Shown here: positions 1 to 11,561 of the stretch, in pieces
Numbering within the stretch: position 1 is the stretch's first letter
Layout: every line of letters begins with the position of its first letter
Program-made: the position numbers and the translations under genes
The notes under the pieces: generated by a model
Told to the model about the DNA's origin: nothing
Databases searched by the model: none
What the model saw: only the letters and a program-made list of their open reading frames with translations
From: Filosporella fistucella
Taxonomy: Eukaryota > Ascomycota > Leotiomycetes > Helotiales
DNA: 64,000 nt
Assembly: GCA_030077755.1 (NCBI GenBank)
Contig: JAQJZZ010000012.1
Location: 744,001-808,000, forward strand
Reading direction: 5' to 3'

Positions 1-318
1 ATAAGAGTTTCCTACTCAGAAGGATTCGAGACTGGTACCATTCAGAGCTACGGTAATTGCTTCAAGCCCTGCTGCCACGATCACTGAGTCCATAGCCACA
101 ACAACGGAGACAAAACATATCATGAATATGGTAACTTTGAATCTAAAAGAGTTCCTTTCCGTGCCATCGTCTCCATCTCGTATGTCGGTAGCTTGAACAT
201 CGTCGCGTCCGATGGGAGCGGAGTTATTCGAAACGTCCTCTAGATTGCTGGAGGCATGCTTTTCTCCGCTTTGGCCGATGTGGAGCGAGGAGCCCTCAGA
301 TGAACTTATCGTCTTCAT
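1..318 (-). pseudogene. 5' end of an MFS (DHA14-type) transporter with an early nonsense codon
   Basis: The reading frame starts at 318 and runs leftwards out of the window. About 60 polar residues are followed by a first membrane helix with the motif AMDSVIVAAGLEAITVALNG, which matches the helix-1 region of 14-helix fungal drug exporters (A-D-x-x-I-x-x-x-A). The frame then reads L-E-S-F-stop-V-G-N-S-Y. In this family the position is normally F-W-V-G-T-S-Y, so a TGA stands where the conserved Trp codon TGG is expected and the family sequence resumes at once in the same frame. I read this as a nonsense mutation at about 16-18. An intron border does not explain it, because the stop precedes the only GT. 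The rest of the gene lies outside the window, so how decayed it is cannot be judged. Confidence 0.6.
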
Positions 319-865
319 CGTGGTATCAAATTTTCAATTTATTCTACTTGGGCGGGGTTCTGGAATGATGAGATGTTATATAGGCTGTCAACACAAAGCT
401 GAACTACAGTTTCTCTGTGCAAATCAGTCGCCTCCTCTTATCTTTCGTCATCAACTCAAGTTGAAAATCAACTTTCGAGATGATAAGAATAGAATATCCA
501 AGACGTAATCTACCTACAGCGTAAATGTAAGATGCTCGGACCGCCGACGCGTACTTGTGTTGCACTACAGCCAGAAAAAATGAAGGATAATACGAGGCTT
601 TCGTAGTGTCAACCCAGAAGTCTGGAAATGTTTGCAAGCGAGGTACACCCAATCAATCAAGTAACGAAAAAGTTCAGTAATCACAATTTAAGACATGGGA
701 TGCAATTGTGCAGGATTCAGGAGTTGGCAATGATTTCTCAAGCCTTATCAGCCTGAAGCACAGTGCCACTAGCACTACAGAAGTGGAACATTCTCCGGAC
801 ATAAGAGCAGTGTACCAACACATCCCCTCCGATATCAAGACGAACACATAACTAAATTTGAATTT
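319..865. other. intergenic, no supported gene
   Basis: An 82-codon open frame on the minus strand (404-652) has no signal peptide, no intron logic and no family resemblance that I recognise. I see no RNA gene or repeat here. Confidence 0.4.
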
Positions 866-1667
866 CTAATCGTCCATGTTCATAGTTCCGTCATTGGCTG
901 TTCGTTCATGAGTTTGTGCATCAAAAGTTTGAATGTACCGTCCGGATTCATCAACTGGTGCCTCCGGACTCACAAAATCATCGGCAGGGTTTGCCATACA
1001 ACCAAAGAAGGCATATTCGAAAATCCATGGACACTCATCCATCCAATTGGCCACTTGGGCTGTAATGCAAAGACTTCCTTCTTATCTCTGGAAACGGAAG
1101 CTATCTCCGAAACAACAACTGGGTATTCTGGAGCCTTATTGTGCTTGGCAAGATTAATATGTTTTCGCAATCATCGCGGACTTGCCTCACATTTTTTCCA
1201 AATACGTTATCGCGGCATCTCCATCAGGGCCGTAATAATGCAGGCTAATATAGTCAGGACGCTCTTCTTGACTGCAGATCTTCTTCATGAACTCATCCAG
1301 CCAGACTTCCCCAGCTGGATCACTTGCACAGCTGGGGCCGACGATTTCCCTTTGTCCTTCCGCGATGGGACCATTTTGCTCATCCACATATCAACAGCTT
1401 TCTCAGGTGATACTGCGGCCCCTTCTGGTTCATTGAAGAAGTAAATAACTTCGTTTTCATTGTTCGATATCATTCCCCATTCATTGGCATCTGTAAGCTG
1501 ATCTATTCCACGAACTGTTGGCCGAAATGGAAGAGGATGTTTGAGCTCCATGAATTCCACTTTGCGACGGATGCGAGAGCACCATCGAAATTAACATTCT
1601 CAATTGAGTCTTTCAGGTTTGCTGTATTTGTCCAGTCCCAGAGCAATACACGTTTCTTGACTGCCAT
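866..1667 (-). pseudogene. glycoside hydrolase family 128 (Asl1-like beta-glucanase) pseudogene
   Basis: The start at 1667 gives MAVKKRVLLWDWTNT, the usual N-terminus of fungal GH128 (Glyco_hydro_cc) proteins, which act on beta-1,3-glucan of the cell wall. Homologous blocks follow in order but in different frames: FRPTVR (about 1520), FFNEPEGAAVSPEKAVDMW (about 1430), PSCASDPAGEVWLDEFM (about 1330), YISLHYYGPDGDAAI (about 1220), PVVVSEIASVSRD (about 1110) and ANWMDECPWIFEYAFFGC (about 1040). The frame changes near 1535, 1345, 1175 (with an in-frame TGA) and 1070, each apparently by one or two bases, and none is flanked by a credible intron. The likely acid residue of the FFNEPE block is still present. 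The gene is therefore full-length but broken in at least four places. Sequencing error is a poor explanation for so many shifts in one gene beside clean genes. Confidence 0.85.
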
Positions 1668-1994
1668 AATTGGAACGTTTGTGTTGACATTAATTTGGCT
1701 GGTACTGTAATGCTGTATTGTAAGTGGGCTTGGAAACTACACCTCTCCTTGTCAAGCGTCGCGCCTGGAGGGCTAAAACGACCGCGAAGCTCTGGAACAC
1801 GATAAGGATTTGAACGCGTAAAGCTTCTGAAATACCTTCAACCAAAACATTTACAATGATGACATGTGCCCTCTTTCGTGGAAATGCTGATGTTTTACTT
1901 TGGTGTTGACGGGGGACAATTACAAAATGACATTGTGTTATTGCGATCCTTCAGGTTGGCCGACCCTTATTTCTAGTGACACTTTCCATCCGAC

Positions 1995-3183
1995 ATGAGT
2001 TTTCCAACACCAACCTCCACGATGCCTCCAACTCTGGAGGATAACCATTATTCAGCACCCTACGATGGCCTCGCTCAGTATGCGGCCCCAAGACAAAATA
2101 CGAACTATTCGAGCCCCGTCATCCCAAAAGGCTCCGGTAGTCGCACAAAGAGCGATGCTCTAGAGGGCTTGCGAGCGCTTCCAGAGGTCAGACCGATACC
2201 GTGGGCTCCAGGAAAAGAGGTGCCTCCTGAAAAGTCAACGGAGAGTGCGCGACAGCAGACTCGAGGAGCTTTTTTGATGAGCACGAGAGGTGTGGTGAAT
2301 AATCCTCCGTGTACTCATTGCAGAACTGGAGCGGGGAGGTTCTCGTTGTGCGTATCTCTAGATGGATGGTTTCAAAACGCTTGCGCGACGTGCCAAATGG
2401 GCACGAGAGGGAATCACTGTAGTCTGAGGACTGATGCAGCAGGTATGATATTTTTGGTTGGTCGTGAATTTACGCTGAGAGTTTACAGAAGGCCTATTGC
2501 CAGCAAATGGATCAGCTCTTGCATCCCCAGCTGTCACGAACACCCAAATCGAATCCTCAAAAAAGCGCAAACGAGCACCTGCAAATGAGGTTACGACATC
2601 ATATCAGGATTCAGGAGCTACCATGGGGGAAGACAATGCGCCTGGAGACTTTACAGCACCCGCTCAAAATGTACAATACCAGACTCCATACCCTGCGAAT
2701 AGCTATCAGCCTCAAAATACAGTGCAGGATGATCGCTCTGCACTGCTGCAATATGTCTATCAAAAACAATACCCCGCGAATGGGACGAAGCGGCATCATA
2801 TTTTGCATCAATCTGGGCGAGATACACCAGAGGCTACACCTGAAAGCAGTCAGCTGGTCAATAAGAATAACAGGATCGGGGTAGGAGGCGCACCGGCGGA
2901 TGGCCAAGGCGAAGACTCAAAATCTATGTCTCCAAATATGCACATGCCTCAAGCTGCGCAAAATCAAAATTACGTTGGTACCTTGCAGCCTTCGTATAAT
3001 GATACCTCAACGCCCCTCATCGATACCCTGCCACGAAAGAAACAGAAACAAATATTCGGTATCATTGGTGGCATCCAAAGCGGGATAAGAAACGTTCGAC
3101 AACAAGCGGATGATTTGCAAAAGCAATTGGACCTGCTGCAGGCAGCCTTGGGGATCGATACGGATGGAGACGATAATGTATAA
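1995..3183 (+). CDS. DUF3716-type cysteine-rich nuclear protein
   Basis: There are two exons (1995-2442 and 2489-3183) with a 46-base intron, and the joined frame encodes 380 residues. Residues about 100-145 hold CTHCRTGAGRFSLCV, then CATC and HCSLR. This C-x2-C-x(n)-C ... C-x2-C ... C pattern belongs to DUF3716, a small probable zinc-binding module found in filamentous ascomycetes, often near transposons or in transcription-factor-like proteins. After the intron the protein has a basic stretch, SSKKRKRAP, that looks like a nuclear localisation signal. A Gln/Asn-rich low-complexity region follows, then a C-terminal helix (about 330-375) with heptad-like Leu/Gln spacing that could be a short coiled coil. 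The function is unknown; a nuclear regulatory role is inferred only from the basic stretch and composition. Confidence 0.75.
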
Positions 3184-4226
3184 CTGGTAGCCTTATTTTT
3201 CCATATACCCGACTTCGAATTTGCACAGCCAGCAGGATGGAACTGAATCACATAACGCCCCACGTCAAACCGGACTATTGAGATCTCCTGCCCTGTTCTC
3301 CATGTGAACTACCTACCCACATATTTCCATAAACAAAGCACGTCTTCTATTTCGACCCTAGCCTCGTTCAAATACTCATGCGCACAGAGCTGCTTCTTCA
3401 GCACATAACCTGAGCCTCTGTCCGAAACAAGATCTCTCATCTCCTTCGTCCATCATTTTGCGCATCCTATCAAATTGCGCGGCCTATCAAACTGCGCAAA
3501 TGCGAAAAATGTTTTCGACATCCCATTGCATGTTGGTTATCGGGAAATGAGTCGGGAGCTTATCCTAGCTTTTTCCATGTGGAGCGCTGTCGCTCCCGGC
3601 TTGTCACGGCAGGGCGGGAATGTCTCACATAATTCTTCAAAAAAAAGCCAATCATGAGCTGCTCTAAACTTCACCCAGTATCCCTCTATCTTTTTCCCCA
3701 CTGGGCCAACCGTCTAGAATTGTCGCTCTCCATTTCAATAGGCTAGATTCACCTCGCAAGGCTGAACGAACACATCCAAAAAGGCGAGTTACCGAGACAT
3801 GGCTGGCTGAATTCAGGGCAATCCGAGGCTGAGGTGCGTCACGCACCACAATTGAGTCTTCACGACGGTCAGCAAACACCGCCACATCTGGGAATTGGAT
3901 AATGCAGCACAAAGGGGGCATATTTCGGTGAACAAATTGGAAGGCCGAGGTGGTCACACCTGTGAATACGGTGGAAAGAGCTGGGTCGCATCTCACCCAA
4001 TCCGGTGCTGAGATGAGAAGCTGATTTGAGTCTGCAAAAGAAGACTTCAAAAAACTCATATCCTCGGCCCCATTTCAGAGAGCTGCCTGCTAGGTGGGCG
4101 TAGTCTTGAGAAGAACAGGATGGGCAGACTGGGAGTGAAGTTATAAGGTTGGCTGGTACCTCACTGTACTTACTTTTCAGTCTCTGCAGTATCAATCATT
4201 CTTGCGCTTCTCTCACATCTTTCAAA
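3184..4226. other. intergenic, no supported gene
   Basis: The minus-strand open frames at 3664-4195 overlap each other in shifted frames and show no domain, signal peptide or consistent splice pattern. A pyrimidine-rich stretch precedes the next start codon, as is usual for a fungal promoter. Confidence 0.4.
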
Positions 4227-5422
4227 ATGCATTTCAACAGTCTTTTTCAGACCGCTCTCGCAGCCTTGTCCTTCTTCACAGCTGTTACTGCAGATAAACA
4301 CATAGACTATGCAGCACGAAACCTCAAAACAATTTCTACAATCTACAACCTCACTGTCTTTCCCCGTACCTATCCCCCTCTCCTCTCACAAATCCCTCTA
4401 ACAACACTTCGTAGACAACATTCCCATCATCACCGGTGGCGCAGCTGCCGTCCCCAAAGGTCTTTTCAACCAGAATGCCACTGGTCGCGTCGCGCCCCTA
4501 GGCAATTTCTCCGGATTCGAACATAGCATCGAGTATTTCTTCGCTCTGGCTCTGGTGCCCTCACCACCTACATACTCTGTCTTCAGCAGCGCCAAGATCG
4601 TCAGTTTCAGTAGTGAGTGTGCCGAAGTTGCGGCTAGTATTGTGTATCTTGAGACGAGGGTGTTTAATCCGAATGGGACGAATCATGGACAGTACTTGAG
4701 TACTTTGAAACAGGTATGTTCCTTGCTCAACCTCCCTTCTCTCCTCTCCCATACTATGATACAAGAATATTCCTAACAGGCTATAAAAAGGTAGCATTCT
4801 GGCGCTTCGACTCCAAGGGTGCAGTCCTCTACTACGATGCCTTTGTCCCCAACCTCGCAGACTGGAATTTCCTCGCACAGGGCCAAGTCGACTTCGCGAA
4901 TCCGTATGTGCAGGCTGGGACTATACAGCAGCTGTGTCCTGTTATTCAGAATACGTGTACAGGTGTGAATACGCAGTATAATAGGTATGAAGCTTTTACC
5001 CCTGACTGAATAGGGTAGAGAGGAGAGAGAAAAGGAGAGGCTAATAAATGGTAGTACTGATGCTTGCGTGGCTTCTTTGAGCTCAAAGACATTTGGAAAT
5101 TATAATGAGGTGTGGGGTGATAATGTGGTGTGCAGGACCGTACATCTTATTCTTGCGAGTGTGAATCCTAAGGTACCTTTACATCCCCTACCTTCCTTTT
5201 CCTGCCATACTTACTCCCCCCATCCTTGCTCATCGTCTCTATACCCGCAATACCGAGACAAAACACATACTGACCGAATAGGTCCACTGCCCACACGTCG
5301 GCCCATCCGGAGGCGGCAAATGCGTTAATGAACCATATAACGAGGGCTACTTCGATGATAATGCGCTTTTTGGTCAGCCGAGTGGAAAGACTTTTACTTG
5401 TCCTAAGAAGGTGGGTTATTAG
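4227..5422 (+). CDS. secreted conserved hypothetical protein
   Basis: There are five exons: 4227-4365, 4415-4713, 4791-4984, 5055-5172 and 5282-5422. All joins keep the frame and give 296 residues. The N-terminus MHFNSLFQTALAALSFFTAV is a clear signal peptide ending near Ala-21. The mature part contains IPIITGGAAAVPKGLFNQ, an acidic/aromatic block SIEYFFALA, and, near the end, NEVWGDNVVCRTVHLI and HCPHVGPSGGGKCV. Several cysteines (about eight in the mature protein) could form disulfides. I recall this as a recurring family of secreted proteins in plant-associated and saprotrophic ascomycetes without assigned activity. No catalytic motif is visible, so I give no function. It is flanked by long non-coding stretches. 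Confidence 0.8.
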
Positions 5423-6855
5423 TCTCTGAAGGCATGGAAGGTTGCAGGGGGAGTGATTATCTGAGTACTGTGTGTGTATTTGATGTGGGATGTATGATAT
5501 ATGTTTATGATGAGATGTTCAGACGGTTTTTGTGTTTCTTTTAGTAATGGTATAGACATTCCACTTTCGTCTTATCACGCTCGCATCGTCTTGGTCTCTG
5601 ATATGTTCTCTTGCTGTGTAGGAGAGTAAGATTAGTGCAAGTGCACATAATACAATGGTATCTTTGGTACAAGCACAAGTGTATCTGTCCACGAGCCGCA
5701 GGCATCCGTCGTTCGTTGACCTTTCTGCAATCTGGAGATATTGTAGTAGGTCACTATACCATTATATCAGTGTACCCACAGTCCAACTATTTTCACCTAC
5801 TCCTCCGTCTCCGCAGCAGCTGGCAATTCAGTTGCAGAGCACGTGATCGGTGCTCATTAGAAAGTCACATGAGTCTTACAACAATCCTATGCTCATAAGA
5901 AGAGGACGACAAGTATCCGTGCCCCAACTATCTACAATTCGTTCATCATGAATCGTTATAATAATCATCTCACCTACTATTCCCTCATCCCTATGAATCA
6001 CAATAGAGTAACCCATTCGGTACCCCACCAGCAATCAAGCCTCGCCAAGCCTCCATACCTTGAATCTCAATATTTCCTCGGGAGAAATATTGGATCTCGG
6101 CGGGCTCGGCCTTAATGATTCTCACCAGGTTTCGAGAATCAAGATTCTTGAGATGTGGGTAAGGTCTAGAACCTTTCAAGAGTATTAAAATCCCAGGAAG
6201 AACTGGGATTTTCTTGCAGACTTTTTACGGGGAGTTTTGTGGGTTGGTGGACTTGTGGGTAGGTGGGAGTCTTGTGGTTGGAGGGTAGGGTGGTGAGGCA
6301 GGATGAGGGAGGGTTTTGGGGTTTTGGGTCTGGAGATGTGGGTTTGGAAAAAGGTGGTTGTTGTAGGGATGAGGGAGTTGTTGGCATGTTTTTGGTTTTT
6401 GAGTTTGGTGGTGAGCTGGCATTATTATTGCTGATATAGGGTGACGATGGTATCATTTCGGATGTACCATGGATGTGTTGCGTTCCGTTACTATCCTAGT
6501 GAGAGTAACGGTACGAGACGGACAGTCAGCTTGATGTTAATTGAAGTAATCACTCATGTCATGGCATATTATGATGTTATGTTCCGATGCTCAAGGCGAA
6601 TGATAAATGTTATCATTGAAGTAAATATATATACGCCAGGTCTGACGAGCGCCAAATCGCTCAAGTCTTCTCATGAAAATGTACCCTCAAGGGTGCTATC
6701 AAACCCATCCTCTAACGCCGGTATTTCGTATGCAGCCCAACCATTCATATATACAACGCGTCCGACCATCAATAGACAACCACCTCCACACACTTCTTCG
6801 ACGTCAACGAAGTAGTCCTCCCAAGCCCTCACAACACTTATCAACCATCCCGAAT
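5423..6855. other. intergenic with a strand-biased G/T-rich tract
   Basis: No gene is supported. From about 6225 to 6420 the plus strand is strongly G/T-rich, so its complement reads as an artificial Pro/Ser/Thr-rich open frame. A tight G-quadruplex motif sits inside the tract and is listed separately. Confidence 0.5.
6307..6328 (+). other. G-quadruplex motif
   Basis: Four G-runs occur in 22 bases: GGG, A, GGG, TTTT, GGGG, TTTT, GGG. This fits the G3+N1-7 rule with loops of 1, 4 and 4 bases. More G-runs lie just upstream (GGAGGGTAGGGTGG near 6280), so alternative foldings are possible. Confidence 0.7.
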
Positions 6856-7095
6856 CTAGTTGCTGTCCATGCTCGACACGCTCCCTTGAGCATCTAGTCT
6901 TCCATGTGCGTTCGTGCCTTGCTCGTTGGTGCTTCTCCTTCTCGCTAATCGTTGTGCTGCCTCCATCTGTTTTTGTGTGTGTTGCTTCATAGATTGGCGA
7001 TATGCTGAGAGGGTATATGTTGGGTTGAGATCGTATTCCTCTTCAGGCGAGGAGACGAATTGGGAGTTTGGAGGATATGATGATGAGGTAGACAT
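6856..7095 (-). CDS. small conserved hypothetical protein (79 aa)
   Basis: The start at 7095 gives MSTSSSYPPNSQFVSSPEEE, followed by an aromatic/acidic block YDLNPTYTLSAYR and an amphipathic, basic helix (MKQHTQKQMEAAQRLARRRS), then a Ser-rich tail ending SVSSMDSN. I chose this start because the longer frame upstream (to 7254) is Ile/Phe-rich and looks like translated leader. The block order (PEE-YDL-P-YTLSAYR-x-M-x-x-H-x-K-Q-M-x-A-A-Q) resembles a short uncharacterised protein that I recall from many ascomycetes. No function is known. No intron is needed. Confidence 0.55.
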   Translation of the reverse strand: MSTSSSYPPNSQFVSSPEEEYDLNPTYTLSAYRQSMKQHTQKQMEAAQRLARRRSTNEQGTNAHGRLDAQGSVSSMDSN

Positions 7096-10000
7096 TGTGG
7101 TCAACTTGTATAATATTATGAGAAGTCTCAGGATAGATGATATATTATAGATGGATTGACTTTGTATGGGAGTCGGTTGTCGTTTGAAGATGGCTGAGAT
7201 GGCTTGGTATACGAAGAAGTCGAAATGATATCGAACAAACTTCCAACCGGCCAAGTCAGTATATATAAACCCATCTGGAGGCGTTCCAAACGGTCAGCAC
7301 TGCAGCAACCTAACATGCACTATCAGGACCCCTACTCCACTCCAACAGCACCCTGTCAAGCTCCGCACCAAAGCCAATCCGCATCCAACAGCGACCCCCT
7401 TATTTGCAGGCTCTCGATCGCAGGGCCCCTTGTCGTATTTCATCATGATCAACCAATCACGTACTGATATTCTTGTAAGTCTTATTGAATAGTGGAGTAG
7501 ATTCTGAACAAGGAAAAGACCCTGCAGATCATGACATGCGACGGCGTCATAAATGGTGGCGGACCTAGGAGTTTGATACCACGAATCAGAAGCCTACTTT
7601 TGGGACGTAGCGTGCTAATTCAAAGCGTACAATGGGATTTTCTGAGGAGGGATGGAAGCTTGATCGACTTTTCCATAGTTCAGATTAGGAGCCTCTTGGA
7701 CCGATGGCGGCATTACTTAAAATCAAAGGTGATTCATTATCTCTGAACTCTAAATTCCAGTCATCACGAGTGCGAGTCAGCTGTTTGGCAACATGATCAA
7801 CATCAAGTTGGAGATATTCAAATGAAGGGGTGTCCTGAATCAGGCCGGAAAGGAGGATGGCAGGATGGCAAATGGCAAAATGGTAGGACGGGTCACTGCT
7901 ACAATGATGATGCTTTTTTCACGTTCAACCACGGAGAGAAGTTTTGCGGACGGGAAGGATCAGCATCTGATAAAGCCCAACCAAAGCACAATGAAGTCGA
8001 ACCGACAGGCATACGAACCAAGGACCCATTCAGGGGCCACAAACTGCCTTGATCAGCGATAATGGCGCTCGGACGGGCGGAATAGGGAATGCTCCATCAT
8101 TTTCAGGGACCATTTATTGCATTTTATTTCCCGACCCCAAGAATCCTTCGAGTTGCCTTTACTCGAGAGTAATCCTTAATTATTCTGGAGCTCTTCTCCG
8201 CTCTTGAAGACGCAATACTTGTCGATAATCTTTTCCATCTTGAGCTCGTAAATGTAGCTCATCAACAAGTCCCACAGCGGACCACTCTATTGGTTCTCAA
8301 CCAGAACCTCATTTCTCGTTTTACTCTCTAGCAGGGGTAATAGTTGTAACAACTCCTAGAGCTGTTTAAACTTGATAGCGTAATACTTGGTCGAATCCGG
8401 TCCTCTGATTTGTTAAGATACCCTCGTTACAAAGAATCTGCTAGAAGCAAAGTTGCAACTCTTTCGCGGGCATTACCGTAGTATGGATACAGAAAACTAG
8501 TCGTTTCTCGGCCCCAGCGAATTCCTTCGATGGATGTTTTAAAGTAGCTTCCACCATCATTAACGTACGAGTATAAATCTCATGTTGTTGTTACAGGCAA
8601 ACTGGGAAATACCTATCAAAACCAGGAACGTATGCCAAGGAGCAGTTGATGTCATGGACCCTAAATCAAGGAAGCGAGTCCAATCAGGGGCACTGTTACC
8701 ACGGGAAGAAGCCTAAGCGAGAAAAGCGTTCGGTTGATTTTTGCGGAGGGAGGCCGAGTGCAGATCTCTCATCATTGAAAGGAGTTATTTGCGCAAGTGG
8801 CACAAGAGCAGAGGCAGGCCGTGATATGATGTGAATTATTCAGGGGCTCGAGGCCACAACAAAAAGAATGCTTGTCGCCGACTGCAGAGTTGCAGACGGG
8901 ATAATGCGACAACACCAAGCTATTCAACCCAGACGGGTGAGCACTCCTTTGCCCATCCTGCAGCTGCCAGCGTCGGAGAAGACCCATTTATCTGGAGTTT
9001 ACTTGACGTCGACGGCTATGTCATTAGTAGACTTGCGCTTCGACTTTAATGTCGGAATATTTGGATACCTTACTGTTGATATTTGAGGAGAGGATCTCCG
9101 GTTGGAGAGTTTCGTCCGAAGAGCAATCGACCGATGTCTAAATGAATTGACTAGACCTGAGAATGTGATTCTATTATGACAGCAAGTGCCTATCTGATAA
9201 CATTTAATGGAGCTCAATGAGTGTCATAATACCTTTAATAGGCATCTAGAAGTATCATGACACCTTTTATTCAAGCATTTGTTTATCAAAACAGCTATCT
9301 ACTAGATGATCAATAATATTGGCAGAAACCGTTAATCAAATCTTCCAATTGTCTCACCCACTGCCCAATATTTCCTACGAACCCTGTGCCTAGCTTTCCC
9401 TAAACATCCCAATCGCAACTGTGTCACCTCCATCATCACCATCCACTCATTTCACTTCTCCTACATACTTAAATTGATCTCTCAAGATTTTCACATCTCG
9501 CGTCCTGCGTCTCAATGTAGAACCCTGTATTCCTACTGCAAAACATGCCTGTCCGCATCATGCCGTTCAGCATACTCAATATTACAGCGGGGAAGGTTGA
9601 GCCTGTGCTTCCAGCCACCAAAACGTGAACCTCGACCTCAAGGCTGATGAGCAGTGTGGACATCGTGCGATCGATCGACTGAGCTCGTCATTATTGATTG
9701 AGTACTCAGTTTCAGCTTTCCAAGCAGTTCATCTCAATACCAAGACCATAAAACTGCCTCGTTCTTTTGATCTCAGATCCATTTCAGTTTCTGCTTTCTA
9801 GCCTACCCTATAGGGAGAGGAAGCAGATACGTAGTAGGTTTTTTATTTTATCAATGCGGAACGGTGATTGTAAATCTATTTTGAGATTGGTGGCACACCC
9901 TTCAGCCTGACATATGAGGTGAGGTGGCGAGTTTTCAGCCTATGAGGTCACTCGCCAGCCCGGCTTTGATGAGGCTGACATCTTGGAAGCTGTTTGCCTA

Positions 10001-10488
10001 GCGTTCAGACCGACTGTGGCAAGTAAAACAACAGCTGTTGTTTATTTGTTCATTATTTTAGAGAGCTGCTGGCCCTTCCGCTTAATTGGTATTATGATTT
10101 CGCAAGTTGTTGCTGTTCTACATCACGTGCTGGTGCAGAATGTGCCCCTTTTAATTCGCTTACTGCCTCCTCTCTTCTGGGTTTGGTTGCCATTCGTCTT
10201 GCAGTTCGTCGAGTTGTTGTACTCCGTATACGAAGTCAACATCGAGACTGTAGTTGTATTGACATCTCACCATCATACATCATCTGTGTAATGTGTCATT
10301 ATCAACGTTGACGCAAGTGACAACAATTTTAAAAATTCTAGTGGTGTCCATTCTCAAGACAAATATGATCCCGATCTGCTTGAGGGAGTTGATGCCAAGG
10401 TATCATTCCAGCCTCTCATTTTCTATTTTGTTTTCCATCTTACTTCCTCTCCCCGTTCCTATCCTTCACTTCCCACCTCTCATCGTCC
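7096..10488. other. gene-poor 3.4-kb stretch
   Basis: No open frame here has a recognisable domain, a signal peptide or a coherent exon chain. Short frames at 7822-8062, 8646-8834, 8831-9086 and 9469-9663 look like chance. Composition is mixed without obvious terminal inverted or long terminal repeats. It may hold decayed sequence too old to recognise. Confidence 0.4.
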
Positions 10489-10602
10489 TCATCTACTACC
10501 CCTTCCATAATTCCTAGCCATCACACATAAGAGTATCAAGATGATGATTAATCCGATAGTTCCTCCTGCGACCGCTATACCTGTCTTGGTAGCCTGGTCC
10601 AT
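10489..10602 (-). CDS. membrane-segment tail of a small single-pass protein (partial)
   Basis: Reading from 10602 gives MDQATK followed by GIAVAGGTIGLIIILILLCV and a short polar/basic tail ending RNYGRGSR. This is one clean hydrophobic helix with a basic cytosolic end. A splice acceptor (AACAG) immediately precedes the ATG, so this may be the last exon of a longer gene whose upstream exon I could not place. The layout (helix plus short basic tail at the C-terminus) matches the neighbouring small membrane proteins on the same strand at 11.3, 12.5, 13.2 and 14.0 kb. Confidence 0.4.
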   Translation of the reverse strand: MDQATKTGIAVAGGTIGLIIILILLCVMARNYGRGSR

Positions 10603-11288
10603 TCTGTTCTATGGTCCACCTTTCGAACTCAGGATTCGCGTACGCGTCTTAAGATATATGGAAGAGGAAGGATTGTGTGTTCGTAGTACCGTTTGTGTGT
10701 AGCGTTTGCGTTTAGAAGTTCTCTTTTGAGTTTGTCTTCGCTTTGGTATCTGTAGATGGAGGAGTAGCCTCTGTTTAAGATAGGATGGCTGTTATAGGTT
10801 ATGTCAGAGTTCATTTATAGAAATGGCGTGGTGAGGAGGGTAAGGAGGTGGGCGGCGAGTGATTCTTTGACAATCTTTCCTCGTGAATAGTTTGTAAATC
10901 GAGTCATGTTCGTATCTAAAGAAAAGTTTATGATTCAAAAGATGTCTCGACCTAGGTCTCATATGACTTGTAAACAGACGAATCGATTGTGAACACAATT
11001 ACCACGTAGTGGTGACTCATAGTATCACCCACCTGCACCCTCCTTTCTTCCTTCTCGGGTACCAGGTACATATAAATAAGCGAGTTCAATCCACTGGAAT
11101 GAGACATAACTTCCTGATGCTTCAATGCTTCATATACTTCTAGTAATGCAGGACTGATACCAGCGATTTTGAAGCTCACTCAAATCATAAATTATTCAAA
11201 AATAATAAAACACTTAAAATCATCCTCAAAACAGCAATTCCATTCTATTTGCTACCCCAAAATTATTCTCTACAACCTCCTTTTCCCC

Positions 11289-11561
11289 TCAACCACGTGT
11301 CCGACACCTTTGAAAAACACAAACCGTAAACCCCACTACAAAAAGCCCACCCACAAGAAGTCCAACAACGACACCAACTAGTTCACCCGTAGATAATTTT
11401 TTCTCATTCGGGTTCGGAGTGTCTGTAACTTTGTGTATGACAATAGTAGCGTTCGAGGTAGCAGAACCGAAATCATTTAGTGAGGGTGCTGGAGCGAACG
11501 GAAATGCTGTTGTTAGGGAGGCGAGGAAGAGAGCGAAGGGGTAGAGGAGTGGGAGTTTCAT
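11289..11561 (-). CDS. small type I single-pass membrane protein (90 aa)
   Basis: The protein begins MKLPLLYPFALFLASLTTAF, a good signal peptide. A short ectodomain of about 35 residues follows, with one N-glycosylation site (N-A-T). Then comes GELVGVVVGLLVGGLFVVGF, a Gly/Val-rich transmembrane helix, and a short tail with Cys and Arg (RCRTRG). No intron is needed. No known family is recognised. It belongs to a minus-strand array of proteins with the same layout (10.5-14.7 kb), suggesting local duplication and fast divergence. A receptor-like or surface-display role would be speculation. Confidence 0.6.
   Translation of the reverse strand: MKLPLLYPFALFLASLTTAFPFAPAPSLNDFGSATSNATIVIHKVTDTPNPNEKKLSTGELVGVVVGLLVGGLFVVGFTVCVFQRCRTRG

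Noticed and set aside
404..652. 82-codon minus-strand frame with aromatic residues
   Set aside because: No signal peptide, domain or splice partner; length is within chance expectation.
3664..4195. Two overlapping minus-strand frames (131 and 108 codons)
   Set aside because: Different frames over the same DNA, no family resemblance, and they run into the promoter of the secreted-protein gene.
6166..6456. Pro/Ser/Thr-rich minus-strand frame
   Set aside because: It is the complement of the G/T-rich tract; composition alone explains the open frame.
9983..10291. 102-codon hydrophobic plus-strand frame
   Set aside because: Hydrophobicity comes from a T-rich strand; no start context, intron or paralogue. 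The small membrane proteins nearby are on the other strand.
7096..10488. Search for a transposon in the gene-poor stretch
   Set aside because: No transposase or reverse-transcriptase motif, terminal repeat or target-site duplication could be found by eye; a repeat-library search would be decisive.
10952..11179. 75-codon minus-strand frame starting MSFKIAGISPALLEVYEALK
   Set aside because: The beginning faintly resembles N-terminal domains of fungal STAND-type proteins, but nothing follows it and no splice continuation was found.
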